Positions 44,801 to 52,029 of a stretch of DNA of 64,000 nucleotides are shown here, piece after piece (position 1 is the stretch's first letter; each line of letters starts with the position of its first letter). Under the pieces are notes generated by a model. The model made no database searches. It worked only from the letters and a program-made list of their open reading frames with translations, and had not been told where the DNA came from. A program made the translations under genes and the position numbers. The stretch comes from Chitinophagaceae bacterium (GTDB lineage: Bacteria; Bacteroidota; Bacteroidia; Chitinophagales; Chitinophagaceae), in NCBI GenBank assembly GCA_016786845.1, contig JAEUVB010000004.1:1-64000 (forward strand), given 5' to 3'.

Positions 44801-44897
44801 GGCCGAAAACAAACTGATCAACCGCATGAATGTGCGTGAGCGGGCTCAAAGTTATATCTACAGTGCCCTGGGTGTGGTGCCGGCTTATCGGAAATAA
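41850..44897 (+). CDS. GH3 (NagZ-like) glycosidase fused to a beta-lactamase-fold serine hydrolase
   Basis: A 1015-residue exported protein. The GTG start gives a good signal peptide ending V-M-A-Q. Residues ~35-370 are a GH3 catalytic barrel of the beta-N-acetylglucosaminidase kind, with K-H-F-P-G-H-G-D-T at ~213-221 followed by D-S-H, which supplies the His/Asp pair of NagZ enzymes. A GH3 C-terminal-like domain spans ~400-600. Residues ~640-1010 are a class C beta-lactamase/esterase fold: S681-V-T-K684, Y-S-D and a late H-Q-G. It probably trims peptidoglycan or its fragments in the periplasm; the natural substrate of the serine hydrolase is unknown. Similar fusions occur in Bacteroidota. 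Confidence 0.93.
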   Translation: MTSYKFPLFLILFVQQIVMAQPANTTVKLMPLASAESMWADSIYASLTMEQRIAQLYMVAAYSGGEKYNEPLITKLVTEQGIGGLIYMQGTAQAQAEQTNKHQAAAKVPLLIAMDAEWGLGMRLTGIRDLPRQLMMGAMSDSTLVYKMAASIANQCRRMGVHIDFAPVVDINNNPANPVINFRSFGESKYKVANYALQYMRGLQDNGVIACAKHFPGHGDTDVDSHKDMPEINKTIKQLEQLEFYPFNTLIKNGIQSVMIAHLKVPAIDNRDHVPTTLSAKAVTDVLKNQMGFSGLIFTDALNMQGVAKYYEPGEIDLKAFEAGNDVLLFSQDVPSGIAKIRDALQKGKIPEARLEESVKKILKAKYRAGLNHFEKVDTQNPDSSLNQYVSTLRMQIAEASATLLSDPYQILDRLKRNAAKNIVYVGIGTSSENGFSKKLQNFGVKKIFFAPTGSLKEIREFASRMKSADAVIIGVHNLTGYPTNNFGLDEKEIEAVQALTKNKNALTVLFGNPYALKNFCDAEGMLVCYDEAEETQTVAAKIITGQLKARGRLPVSVCERLKSGDGIVSFTNILGEVVDSARNARQNKDVISSGNGDRTVYFKKDFLLECCVSPNALGININELDKLDNFLDQSVKSGAFPGCRILAAKDGKVFYDKAFGYLDNDHKQVVDINTVYDIASVTKVAATTMAVMKLYDEQKIDLNEYLGKYLPITKGTDKEYLRIKDILTHQAGLKSWIPFYKETLDSTKHPREDIYKRTAGGKFTVKVAPNLYMRSDWVDTMWNRILYSPMENRGRYVYSDLDFILMQKVVENLTKKPLDEYLNETFYKPLGMTSTAFNAAKKLPGKDIAPTEYDNYFRYMTIQGYVHDMGAAMFGGVSGHAGLFSTPTDLGILFQMLLNGGTYKGKRYLQKSTVDLFTSKYSFISRRGLGFDKPEPSSGKGSPCADNASLKTFGHQGFTGTCVWADPENGLVFIFLSNRTYPTAENKLINRMNVRERAQSYIYSALGVVPAYRK

Positions 44898-44974
44898 CAA
44901 CGATGAGATTTTATTTAGCCTTTATTATGGTTCTATGACTTATATCACATCGGAATAAATACCCTGTTAATGGT

Positions 44975-45006
44975 ATTGGCTGTTGAAGAATCTGCCTTTA
45001 CATTTG
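44975..45006 (+). promoter_or_regulatory. Promoter with ATTG (-33) and TACATTTG (-7)
   Basis: ATTG at 44975-44978 and a perfect TACATTTG at 44999-45006, 20 nt apart. It ends 20 bp before the ATG at 45027 and rules out the upstream in-frame start at 44970. Confidence 0.65.
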
Positions 45007-45026
45007 CCCACATAAAAATAAATTAT

Positions 45027-45794
45027 ATGAAAAAAGTATCCATTTTAATGCTGCTGATGGCAGCCACTTTGGTTTCCTTTGCGAAGGACGGTGACGACAA
45101 AAAAGGTGAAATGCCTGCAAAGAAAAATGCAGTGAAGTTGAATATTTCTTCGCTGGCGTATAAAAACATTGCTGTTCAGTATGAGCGTGCACTCGGACCT
45201 AAAATTGCTGTAGCTGCGCAAATCCGACTGATGCCCAAGGGTAACCTGCAAGGCTGGAGCAACATCAGCTCGGGCATGGACGACAATGCTGATGTGAGCG
45301 TCAGCAATGTGAAAGTGGGCAGTTTTGCTTTCACTCCGGAATTCCGCTTCTACCCAAAGCGCGCCCTGAAAGGTTTTTATCTAGCCCCTTACCTGCGTCT
45401 CAGAACAATGAGCATGGGTATTGATGGTTCATTCAAGGACAGTAGTACGAACAGCACCCGATTCATGGCTATTGACGGAAAAATGACTACCATCGGCGGC
45501 GGTTTAATGATTGGTTCACATTTCAATATCGGTAAATCATTCTCTTTGGATTGGTTTATTCTCGGTATCCATTATTCTAGCTCGAACGGAAAACTGGACG
45601 GTTCCATTACCGGAAGCGGCATGAGTGCGGCAGACCAGAGTAAATTGCAGAACGATCTGTATACTTCTTTAGAAGACAGCCGATTCTTTAAAAACAACTC
45701 TGTGATTGTAACCTCTAACTCTGTGGCTATTTCCACTAAATTCGGCATGGTCGGTTTCCGCGGCTTTGGATTGAACTTTGGTTACAGATTCTAA
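45027..45794 (+). CDS. Putative outer-membrane barrel protein
   Basis: A 255-residue protein starting at M-K-K-V-S-I-L-M-L-L-M with a signal peptide ending S-F-A. A Lys/Asp-rich stretch follows, then barrel-like strands (K-N-I-A-V-Q-Y-E-R-A-L, F-T-P-E-F-R-F-Y-P, F-Y-L-A-P-Y-L-R-L-R, W-F-I-L-G-I-H-Y) and a C-terminal G-L-N-F-G-Y-R-F ending in Phe. It resembles DUF3575-like barrels, but I am not certain of the family. The start is fixed by the promoter immediately upstream. Confidence 0.75.
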   Translation: MKKVSILMLLMAATLVSFAKDGDDKKGEMPAKKNAVKLNISSLAYKNIAVQYERALGPKIAVAAQIRLMPKGNLQGWSNISSGMDDNADVSVSNVKVGSFAFTPEFRFYPKRALKGFYLAPYLRLRTMSMGIDGSFKDSSTNSTRFMAIDGKMTTIGGGLMIGSHFNIGKSFSLDWFILGIHYSSSNGKLDGSITGSGMSAADQSKLQNDLYTSLEDSRFFKNNSVIVTSNSVAISTKFGMVGFRGFGLNFGYRF

Positions 45795-45817
45795 ATCAAA
45801 CAAATAATATATGAAAG

Positions 45818-45838
45818 AATCCGGCTTATAGCCGGATT
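45818..45838 (+). terminator. Terminator of the barrel gene
   Basis: AATCCGGC (45818-45825) and GCCGGATT (45831-45838) with a TTATA loop, followed by a T-run. Confidence 0.85.
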
Positions 45839-45982
45839 TTTTTATGAGATGAAATATTGTTGAGAAATTTGTGCCTGTGACAATCTTATTTTTAGGTTTC
45901 CATGCCATTATGTTGAATTTGAATATAAGCACCTTCAACCTAATATTTTTTGTACTTTCGTTTTCCTAAATTCTGAAACATC

Positions 45983-47275
45983 ATGAAATACACTTCATTA
46001 GATCCTAAGTTATTTATCCATAATCGTGAGCGCTTTGTGAAAAAGATGAAGCCCAATTCCATCGCCATTTTTCATGCCCATCCGCAACTCCCCGAGAATA
46101 GTGATGCGCAATATGGATACAAGCCCAACAGTGATGTGGTATGGCTGAGTGGTGTAGTGCAGGAAAAAACCATGGTGATATTGTATCCGGATAATTTGGA
46201 TAAAAATTATAGAGAAGTGTTGGTGGTGCTTCGCCCGAATGAAATGTTGGAAAAGTGGGAAGGGCATAAACTGAATAAAGCCGAAGCCACGGCCATCTCG
46301 GGCATTAAAACGGTCATCTTCATCGATCAGCTCGATGCGATGTTGTTGCCCTGGATGCATCATGCCGAACATGTATATCTCGATACCAATGAAAACGACA
46401 GAACCGATACGAGTATTCCACGCATCGATTTGCTGTTTGTGCATGACTTGATGAAACGTTTTCCTTTACACAAATATGAAAGGGCAGCCGTCGTGATGAA
46501 GGAATTGAGAGCCATCAAATCGAAATATGAAGCGGCGGTCTTGCAACAAGCGGTCGACATTACCCACAAAGCCTTTTTACGGGTGTGTAAATTCATCAAG
46601 CCGGGTGTGATGGAACATGAAATTGAAGCGGAGATTACCCATGAATTTATTCGCAACCGGGCTACGCGCCATGCCTATGGATGCATCATTGCCAGTGGCG
46701 ACCGGGCACGTATTCTTCATTATGTAGAAAACAATCAGGAATGTAAATCCGGCGAACTCATCCTCATGGATTTCGGAGCCGAATATGGAAATTACTGTGC
46801 CGATATGACACGTACCATACCGGTGAATGGAAAGTTTACCAAGCGTCAGAAAGAAATATATGATGCTTGTCTGGCCGTACACCATTATGCCCGCAAAATG
46901 CTGAAGCCCGGCAAAACCACCTGGCTCGATATTACGGCTGCAGCGGAAATAGAAATGAACAAACAACTCCTGAAAATCGGTTTACTGACCAAGGAAGATA
47001 TCAAAAATGAAAGTCCGGACAACCGTGCTTGTCGTCGCTACTTCTATCATGGATTAGGTCATCATCTGGGCATCGATGTGCATGATATCGGCACCCGCAA
47101 TACGCCCATCAAAGAAGGCATGGTGTTTACGATAGAGCCGGGGATTTATGTTGAACAGGAAAAAATCGGGATTCGTATTGAGAATAATTTCTGGGTGACC
47201 AAGACGGGGAATGTAGATTTGTTTAAGGGCATACCGATTACGACAGAGGAGATTGAGAGAGTAATGCGGAAATAG
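45983..47275 (+). CDS. pepP: Xaa-Pro aminopeptidase (aminopeptidase P)
   Basis: A 430-residue cytoplasmic dimetal peptidase removing N-terminal residues before proline. The N-terminal domain (~1-170) has the creatinase-like fold. The C-terminal pita-bread domain carries the metal ligands: L-M-D-F-G-A-E-Y and A-D-M-T-R-T (two Asp), H-G-L-G-H-H-L-G (His), E-P-G-I-Y-V (Glu) and R-I-E-N-N-F (Glu). Length and order are normal for aminopeptidase P. A TACTTTCG box (45953-45960) precedes it. The gene is monocistronic and is followed by a 44-bp tandem repeat. Confidence 0.95.
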   Translation: MKYTSLDPKLFIHNRERFVKKMKPNSIAIFHAHPQLPENSDAQYGYKPNSDVVWLSGVVQEKTMVILYPDNLDKNYREVLVVLRPNEMLEKWEGHKLNKAEATAISGIKTVIFIDQLDAMLLPWMHHAEHVYLDTNENDRTDTSIPRIDLLFVHDLMKRFPLHKYERAAVVMKELRAIKSKYEAAVLQQAVDITHKAFLRVCKFIKPGVMEHEIEAEITHEFIRNRATRHAYGCIIASGDRARILHYVENNQECKSGELILMDFGAEYGNYCADMTRTIPVNGKFTKRQKEIYDACLAVHHYARKMLKPGKTTWLDITAAAEIEMNKQLLKIGLLTKEDIKNESPDNRACRRYFYHGLGHHLGIDVHDIGTRNTPIKEGMVFTIEPGIYVEQEKIGIRIENNFWVTKTGNVDLFKGIPITTEEIERVMRK

Positions 47276-47296
47276 CCACAAATAAGTGCAAGGAAT

Positions 47297-47428
47297 TTGG
47301 GATCACAGATGTCACAGATTTCACGGAATCAGGGAGTGAGTTGGGATTACAGATTGCGCGGATGGCACAGAATGAGGGGGTGAATTGGGATCACAGATTG
47401 CGCAGATGGTACGGATAAATAGTGATCC
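47297..47428. repeat. Three tandem copies of a 44-bp repeat
   Basis: Units begin at 47297, 47341 and 47385, exactly 44 bp apart, each starting TTGGGATCACAG or a close variant, followed by GATTGCGCAGATGG-like and CACGGAAT-like segments. Each unit contains smaller imperfect repeats of CACAGATT. There is no open frame across it. This is the whole content of the gap after pepP apart from ~50 unremarkable bases. Confidence 0.8.
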
Positions 47429-47476
47429 AAATAATGGAAATACTTCCTAAGCTAAAAAGGTATATTCAAATTGCTG

Positions 47477-48475
47477 TTATGAATTTTCCGGTAACAGGAG
47501 AGTATAAGTTCGTCCTTTGGGATTGTTGAGGCTATTGCTGCGCAACCAGGGATTGAGCATTTTCAAAGTTTTATAATTGGTGCCTTTACTTTTGGCATAG
47601 CTAATCAGGTTGCCGATACCATAGGTAATGGTTTCGCGGCGAACTTTATGCGGATGGTATACATAATCATCGGTGAGTATGAATCCGAATTTCTGTTGAT
47701 TGTCGAGAATGTATTTGAGGGCTGCAATACGGAAGACATAACGCATGGTTTCTTCGGGGAGGAGTAAATTGTAGAAGCTGCTTTCGCCCTGAGCACTCAT
47801 GGCGCCATTGTATCCACCCATGCCACAGTTGTAGGAAGCGGCCGCGGCGGTCCAATTGCCAAATTTCTGATAGGCTTGTTTGAGGTATTTACAAGCCGCA
47901 TCAGTGGCTTTTTCGGGATTGTAACGTTCATCTACCTCACCATCCATATATAGACCAAAGGTAGGCGCAGTACCGGGCATAAACTGCCAGAATCCAACAG
48001 CACCGGCACGTGAGGTTTGATTTTGCAAGGCACTTTCGGCGATGCAGAGATATTTGAAATCGTCGGGCACACCATTAGCCGCCAGTCTTTCTTCAATCAT
48101 ATTCATCCAGCGTCCCATGAGTTTGATGATATAGGTGGTACTTCCCTGCATATAGGTATTGACCAGTAATTCGCGATCGAAGCGTTCACGCACATCCCAG
48201 ATTTCCAATGGCATTTTTTCGCCAAAAAGATTGAACACCTTGGGCAAATCAGGGGCTGTCACCATCAGGGGTGAGAAACAGAATTCCCGTTTCTTCACCG
48301 GCGGGTCGTTCGGCATATCGGGTATTCTCTCTACTGTTCGGGTTTCTTCAGGTTTTGGGTCCTCCGTTTTTTGTTCCGCCTCCACTTCTACATAACGCGG
48401 ATTGCGATGATTGCGTTTTTGAGCGGAGAGTTGTACGCTAAATAAAATACAAATCAGGAGAATGACTTTCTTCAT
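47477..48475 (-). CDS. Membrane-bound-type lytic murein transglycosylase (SLT domain)
   Basis: A 332-residue exported protein with signal peptide M-K-K-V-I-L-L-I ... L-S-A-Q. A charged linker of ~45 residues precedes the lysozyme-like SLT domain (~105-260), with the catalytic Glu147 in C-I-A-E-S-A-L-Q-N, then G-A-V-G-F-W-Q-F-M-P-G-T-A and A-A-A-S-Y-N-C-G. This is the MltD-like family E/1D pattern, but without LysM repeats at the C-terminus. It cleaves peptidoglycan with 1,6-anhydro product formation. The DUF2480 gene starts upstream on the same strand, 8 bp before its start codon, so the two form an operon. Confidence 0.92.
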   Translation of the reverse strand: MKKVILLICILFSVQLSAQKRNHRNPRYVEVEAEQKTEDPKPEETRTVERIPDMPNDPPVKKREFCFSPLMVTAPDLPKVFNLFGEKMPLEIWDVRERFDRELLVNTYMQGSTTYIIKLMGRWMNMIEERLAANGVPDDFKYLCIAESALQNQTSRAGAVGFWQFMPGTAPTFGLYMDGEVDERYNPEKATDAACKYLKQAYQKFGNWTAAAASYNCGMGGYNGAMSAQGESSFYNLLLPEETMRYVFRIAALKYILDNQQKFGFILTDDYVYHPHKVRRETITYGIGNLISYAKSKGTNYKTLKMLNPWLRSNSLNNPKGRTYTLLLPENS

Positions 48476-48483
48476 AGGAATAA

Positions 48484-48999
48484 TTAAATCGTGGTCAATG
48501 TTTTCTTTTTATAAATCGGAACCGTGCTGCAAGGTTCGCCATACATGAGGCTCTTCACCACCGGGCGAAGTTTGAGGGTAATGGCTGCATAGGCCTGATC
48601 GGGAATGGGTATTTCTCCGCAACCTTTTATGACCACTCTTTGGTCGGCGAATTCGGAAGTATCCATTTCACGAATCCGATCGAGCATGAGTTCAGTTTTG
48701 CAGGTTTCAATATCGCCCATACGTACGGAATGAGCCACCGGTTGAAGGTAGCTCATGGCCAACATATAGGCCCAAACCGGAATGATGGCATCGGTGCTGC
48801 AGGTCAGAATCACATCCTGATCGTCATAGACGGACCAATCGTGAGCCATGAGTGCTGCCCGGTAATCTTTTTCCTTCAAAATGAGTTCCATAAAGAGAAA
48901 GGTCTTCAAATCAAATACCATGACATTTTGCGGGATAAACGTCTCCAGATTCAAGGTAATGATACCACTGTCAGCCACTTTGTTTACGATGGGTTCCAT
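48484..48999 (-). CDS. DUF2480 family protein
   Basis: A 171-residue cytoplasmic protein beginning M-E-P-I-V-N-K-V-A at 48999. It shows the conserved DUF2480 segments L-I-L-K-E-K-D-Y-R, H-D-W-S-V-Y, C-S-T-D-A-I-I-P-V-W-A-Y-M, V-V-I-K-G-C-G and L-M-Y-G-E-P-C-S-T-V-P. The three Cys residues, two of them in C-G and P-C-S, suggest possible metal or redox chemistry; no function is established. An upstream in-frame ATG (49035) is rejected because a perfect -7 box lies between it and 48999. Confidence 0.85.
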   Translation of the reverse strand: MEPIVNKVADSGIITLNLETFIPQNVMVFDLKTFLFMELILKEKDYRAALMAHDWSVYDDQDVILTCSTDAIIPVWAYMLAMSYLQPVAHSVRMGDIETCKTELMLDRIREMDTSEFADQRVVIKGCGEIPIPDQAYAAITLKLRPVVKSLMYGEPCSTVPIYKKKTLTTI

Positions 49000-49004
49000 A
49001 TAAG

Positions 49005-49012
49005 CAAAGGTA
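49005..49012 (-). promoter_or_regulatory. DUF2480 -7 box TACCTTTG
   Basis: A perfect TAnnTTTG on the minus strand, 5 nt before the ATG at 48999, again predicting a leaderless transcript. Confidence 0.65.
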
Positions 49013-49064
49013 GGTGAATAATCAATTATGAACACCGAACCATCATAAAATAGAATTTAGATTG

Positions 49065-49072
49065 TACATTTG
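49065..49072 (+). promoter_or_regulatory. -7 box TACATTTG of the T9SS gene at 49090
   Basis: A perfect box 17 bp before the ATG, in the 90-bp divergent region shared with the DUF2480 gene. Confidence 0.6.
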
Positions 49073-49089
49073 CCGAAATAAATTTTTAT

Positions 49090-50094
49090 ATGAAAAAACT
49101 ATACTTAATTGTCCTCTTTTTCATGGCTGCTTTTACCATGAAAGCCCAATCTCCACAAACGATTATCGTTGACTTAAATGCTTCAAGCCCTACGTTTAAC
49201 AGACCGTTGGCCGGTACACCGCCTACAGGTTTATCAGCTGTAGGAACATCAGTCTACTACAGTGTATTCGCTTTTACAGCACCGGTGAGTGGTTCTTATG
49301 CCTTTACCGCTATTGGTTCTTATGATAATTTCGGTGTATTGTATTCCAATGCCTTTAATCCATTGTCGCCTTTAACCAATGCGATGAGTGCTTCGGATGA
49401 TGTGATTGGTTCCAATTATCAAATCACTCAAAATTTAGTTGCCGGTACAACGTACTATCTTGTTTCTACATCTTTTAGCAATGGTGCTACGGGTACTTAT
49501 AATGTAACGATCAATGGACCTTTCCTGACGCCATTGCCTGTCACTTTAGGTGAATTTACTGCAGAGCTGAACGAAAGCGGTATGGCTAAGTTGAATTGGA
49601 ATACTGTTACTGAACAAAACAATGCTTATTTCAATATTCAGCGTTCAACCAATGGTCAGGATTTTAAAACTATCGGTTCTTTGACCACTCAGGCAGTCGA
49701 TGGAAACAGCCAACGTGAATTAAACTACAGCTATATCGATGCAACCCCGGCAAGTACCAATTACTACCGCCTGGAGCAAGTAGATATCGATGGTAAAAAA
49801 TCATTGAGCCGTACGGTACGTTTGGATAATGCGAGCCAATTGAATGGTGTAAGCGTGTATCCAAGTCCTGTAACCCGTGAATTGAATATTCGTTATTCAG
49901 CCAATTCTACTCATGCTGTTGCCATTCGCATCAGCGACATGACCGGTAAAACGGTGTTGAATACCACTTTCAATGTCACGAAAGGAATCAATGAAAATCA
50001 CATTGATTTGTCTACACTTCCTGCAGCCACTTATGTACTCGATATGCAGTACAATGGTCAGACAAGCTTCCGTCAGACAGTGATCAAACAATAA
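49090..50094 (+). CDS. T9SS-secreted protein
   Basis: A 334-residue exported protein with a signal peptide ending M-K-A-Q. Residues ~20-155 form a beta-rich domain (Y-S-V-F-A-F-T-A-P-V-S-G-S-Y ... G-T-Y-N-V-T-I-N-G-P) of the kind that precedes adhesion modules. A fibronectin-like segment P-L-P-V-T-L-G-E-F-T-A ... Y-Y-R-L-E-Q-V-D-I-D-G (~155-245) follows, then a type A sorting domain (V-Y-P-S-P-V-T-R-E-L ... A-T-Y-V-L-D-M). The L-P-V-T-L-x-x-F module is common next to T9SS sorting domains. No enzyme motif is visible. Confidence 0.86.
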   Translation: MKKLYLIVLFFMAAFTMKAQSPQTIIVDLNASSPTFNRPLAGTPPTGLSAVGTSVYYSVFAFTAPVSGSYAFTAIGSYDNFGVLYSNAFNPLSPLTNAMSASDDVIGSNYQITQNLVAGTTYYLVSTSFSNGATGTYNVTINGPFLTPLPVTLGEFTAELNESGMAKLNWNTVTEQNNAYFNIQRSTNGQDFKTIGSLTTQAVDGNSQRELNYSYIDATPASTNYYRLEQVDIDGKKSLSRTVRLDNASQLNGVSVYPSPVTRELNIRYSANSTHAVAIRISDMTGKTVLNTTFNVTKGINENHIDLSTLPAATYVLDMQYNGQTSFRQTVIKQ

Positions 50095-50113
50095 GTTTAC
50101 TTTATTTTAATAG

Positions 50114-50140
50114 AAAAGGCCGTCCCATGGATGGCCTTTT
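50114..50140 (+). terminator. Terminator of the T9SS gene
   Basis: AAAAGGCC and GGCCTTTT arms (50114-50121 and 50133-50140) with an inner TCC/GGA extension, followed by T residues. Confidence 0.85.
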
Positions 50141-50204
50141 TTTATGATGATACATGACCCTTTTTCCCCGGCCTAAAAAATATAAATCAATCACTATTTT
50201 TTTC

Positions 50205-50299
50205 TACATTTGGTTTCCTTAAATGGAGCCAAATTATTTTCATCCCTCTATTTAATTTATTGCTATTAACTCATTAAACATTCACCATTAAACATTCAC
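50205..50299 (+). promoter_or_regulatory. fhs promoter and leader with 14-bp tandem repeat
   Basis: A perfect TACATTTG lies at 50205-50212. The ~95-nt leader to the fhs ATG ends with two exact copies of CATTAAACATTCAC (50272-50285, 50286-50299). A similar ATTCACCATTCAC run precedes the GTG start of the czcA fusion (2645-2657). Confidence 0.55.
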
Positions 50300-50307
50300 C
50301 ATTCATT

Positions 50308-51981
50308 ATGTTCCCATCCGATCTCGAAATTGCCCAATCTGCAACCATCCAACACATCAAAGTCATTGCTGACAAAATTGGTATCTCCGATGATGATCTG
50401 CAGTATTATGGAAAGAATAAAGCGAAGTTGCCTTTAGATTTAATTGACGATGAAAAAGTAAAAAAGGCCAAACTCATTTTGGTGACTGCCATTAATCCGA
50501 CTCCGGCCGGAGAAGGAAAGACCACCGTGTCTATCGGGCTGAATGAAGGTTTGAATAAGATAGGGAAAAAATCGATTGTTGTACTACGTGAACCATCCTT
50601 GGGACCGGTATTTGGAATTAAGGGAGGTGCTGCAGGTGGAGGTTACTCTCAGGTGATACCGATGGAAGATATCAACCTGCATTTTACCGGTGATTTTGCA
50701 GCGGTCGAAAAAGCCAATAATTTACTTTCGGCATTGATCGATAATAATTTACAGAATAAACAATTCAATTTGGGCATTGATCCGCGCACCATCAAATGGA
50801 AGCGCGTAATGGATATGAATGATCGTGCCCTTCGTCATATTGTGATTGGAATTGGAGGCACCGCCAATGGGATACCGCGTGAGGATGGATTCAACATTAC
50901 CCCAGCTTCAGAGGTGATGGCCATCCTGTGTATGAGTAAGGATATCGATGATTTGAAAAACCGCTTGGGAAATATTTTTGTCGGTTTCACTTTCGATAAA
51001 AAACCGATCTATGCCCGTGATTTGAAAGCAGAAGGTGCTATGGCCTTATTATTAAAAGATGCCATTAAACCTAATTTGGTTCAAACACTGGAAGGTAATC
51101 CGGCTATCTTACATGGCGGTCCGTTTGCCAATATTGCACAAGGAACAAACACCATACTTGCTACAAAAATGGGATTGTCACTGGGCGATTATGTAGTGAC
51201 GGAAGCCGGTTTCGGTGCAGACCTTGGGGCAGAAAAATTCATGAATATCAAATGTGGTTATGGCAATCTGGCACCCGATGCCATTGTGATTGTAGCTACG
51301 ATTCGTGCACTGCGTCATCATGGCGGTGCGAAAAAAGATGAGTACAATACGGCCAGTATGGAACGTGTGATGAAAGGATTCCAAAACCTTGAAAAACATA
51401 TAGAGAACTGTAAAAAATTCGGATTGACTCCGGTTGTGGCCATCAATTATTTCCCGGCAGATACACAAGAGGAAATTGAATATGTGCAATCGCAATGCGA
51501 AAAATTAGGTGTTCGTGCCGTAGTATCTCATGGTTTTGCCAAGGGCGGAGAAGGTACGAAAGAATTAGCTGCTGCAGTTTGTGAAGTGATCGAAAGTGGA
51601 GTGAATCATTTCAAACCTTTATACGATTGGAACATGAGTGTAGAGGATAAGATCAACCGTATTGCTACAGAGATCTATGGAGCCGACGGGGTGGAATACT
51701 CTTCTACCGCGCGTACACAATTAAAAATGATCAATTCCCTTGGTTACGATAAGCTTCCTGTATGCATGGCTAAAACACAGAAATCATTATCCGATAAAGA
51801 AACCGTAGTTGGCCGTCCGAAAGGATTTATCGTCAATGTGCGAGAGTTTGAATTTGCAGCCGGCGCAGGATTTATCATTCCTATATTAGGGGATATGATG
51901 CGCATGCCGGGATTACCTGCTGTACCGGCTTCAGAGCATATGGATATCGACAATGCGGGAAAGATCAGCGGATTGAGTTGA
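50308..51981 (+). CDS. fhs: Formate-tetrahydrofolate ligase
   Basis: A 557-residue cytoplasmic enzyme forming 10-formyl-THF from formate, THF and ATP. The nucleotide-binding T-P-A-G-E-G-K-T-T is at ~65-73. Also visible are R-E-P-S-L-G-P-V-F-G-I-K-G-G-A-A-G-G-G, the H-F-T-G-D-F segment and F-V-L-N-V/R-E-F-E-F-A-A-G-A-G-F near the end. The length is typical. It supplies one-carbon units from formate, complementary to the glycine cleavage protein in this window. fdhD, a formate-dehydrogenase maturation gene, starts 48 bp downstream but with its own -7 box. Confidence 0.97.
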   Translation: MFPSDLEIAQSATIQHIKVIADKIGISDDDLQYYGKNKAKLPLDLIDDEKVKKAKLILVTAINPTPAGEGKTTVSIGLNEGLNKIGKKSIVVLREPSLGPVFGIKGGAAGGGYSQVIPMEDINLHFTGDFAAVEKANNLLSALIDNNLQNKQFNLGIDPRTIKWKRVMDMNDRALRHIVIGIGGTANGIPREDGFNITPASEVMAILCMSKDIDDLKNRLGNIFVGFTFDKKPIYARDLKAEGAMALLLKDAIKPNLVQTLEGNPAILHGGPFANIAQGTNTILATKMGLSLGDYVVTEAGFGADLGAEKFMNIKCGYGNLAPDAIVIVATIRALRHHGGAKKDEYNTASMERVMKGFQNLEKHIENCKKFGLTPVVAINYFPADTQEEIEYVQSQCEKLGVRAVVSHGFAKGGEGTKELAAAVCEVIESGVNHFKPLYDWNMSVEDKINRIATEIYGADGVEYSSTARTQLKMINSLGYDKLPVCMAKTQKSLSDKETVVGRPKGFIVNVREFEFAAGAGFIIPILGDMMRMPGLPAVPASEHMDIDNAGKISGLS

Positions 51982-52017
51982 TGAGCGTTTAAGGCCATTG
52001 AATCAACTAATACAACT

Positions 52018-52025
52018 TACATTTG
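52018..52025 (+). promoter_or_regulatory. fdhD -7 box TACATTTG
   Basis: A perfect TAnnTTTG ending 4 nt (TACC) before the fdhD ATG at 52030; a leaderless mRNA is expected. Confidence 0.65.
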
Positions 52026-52029
52026 TACC

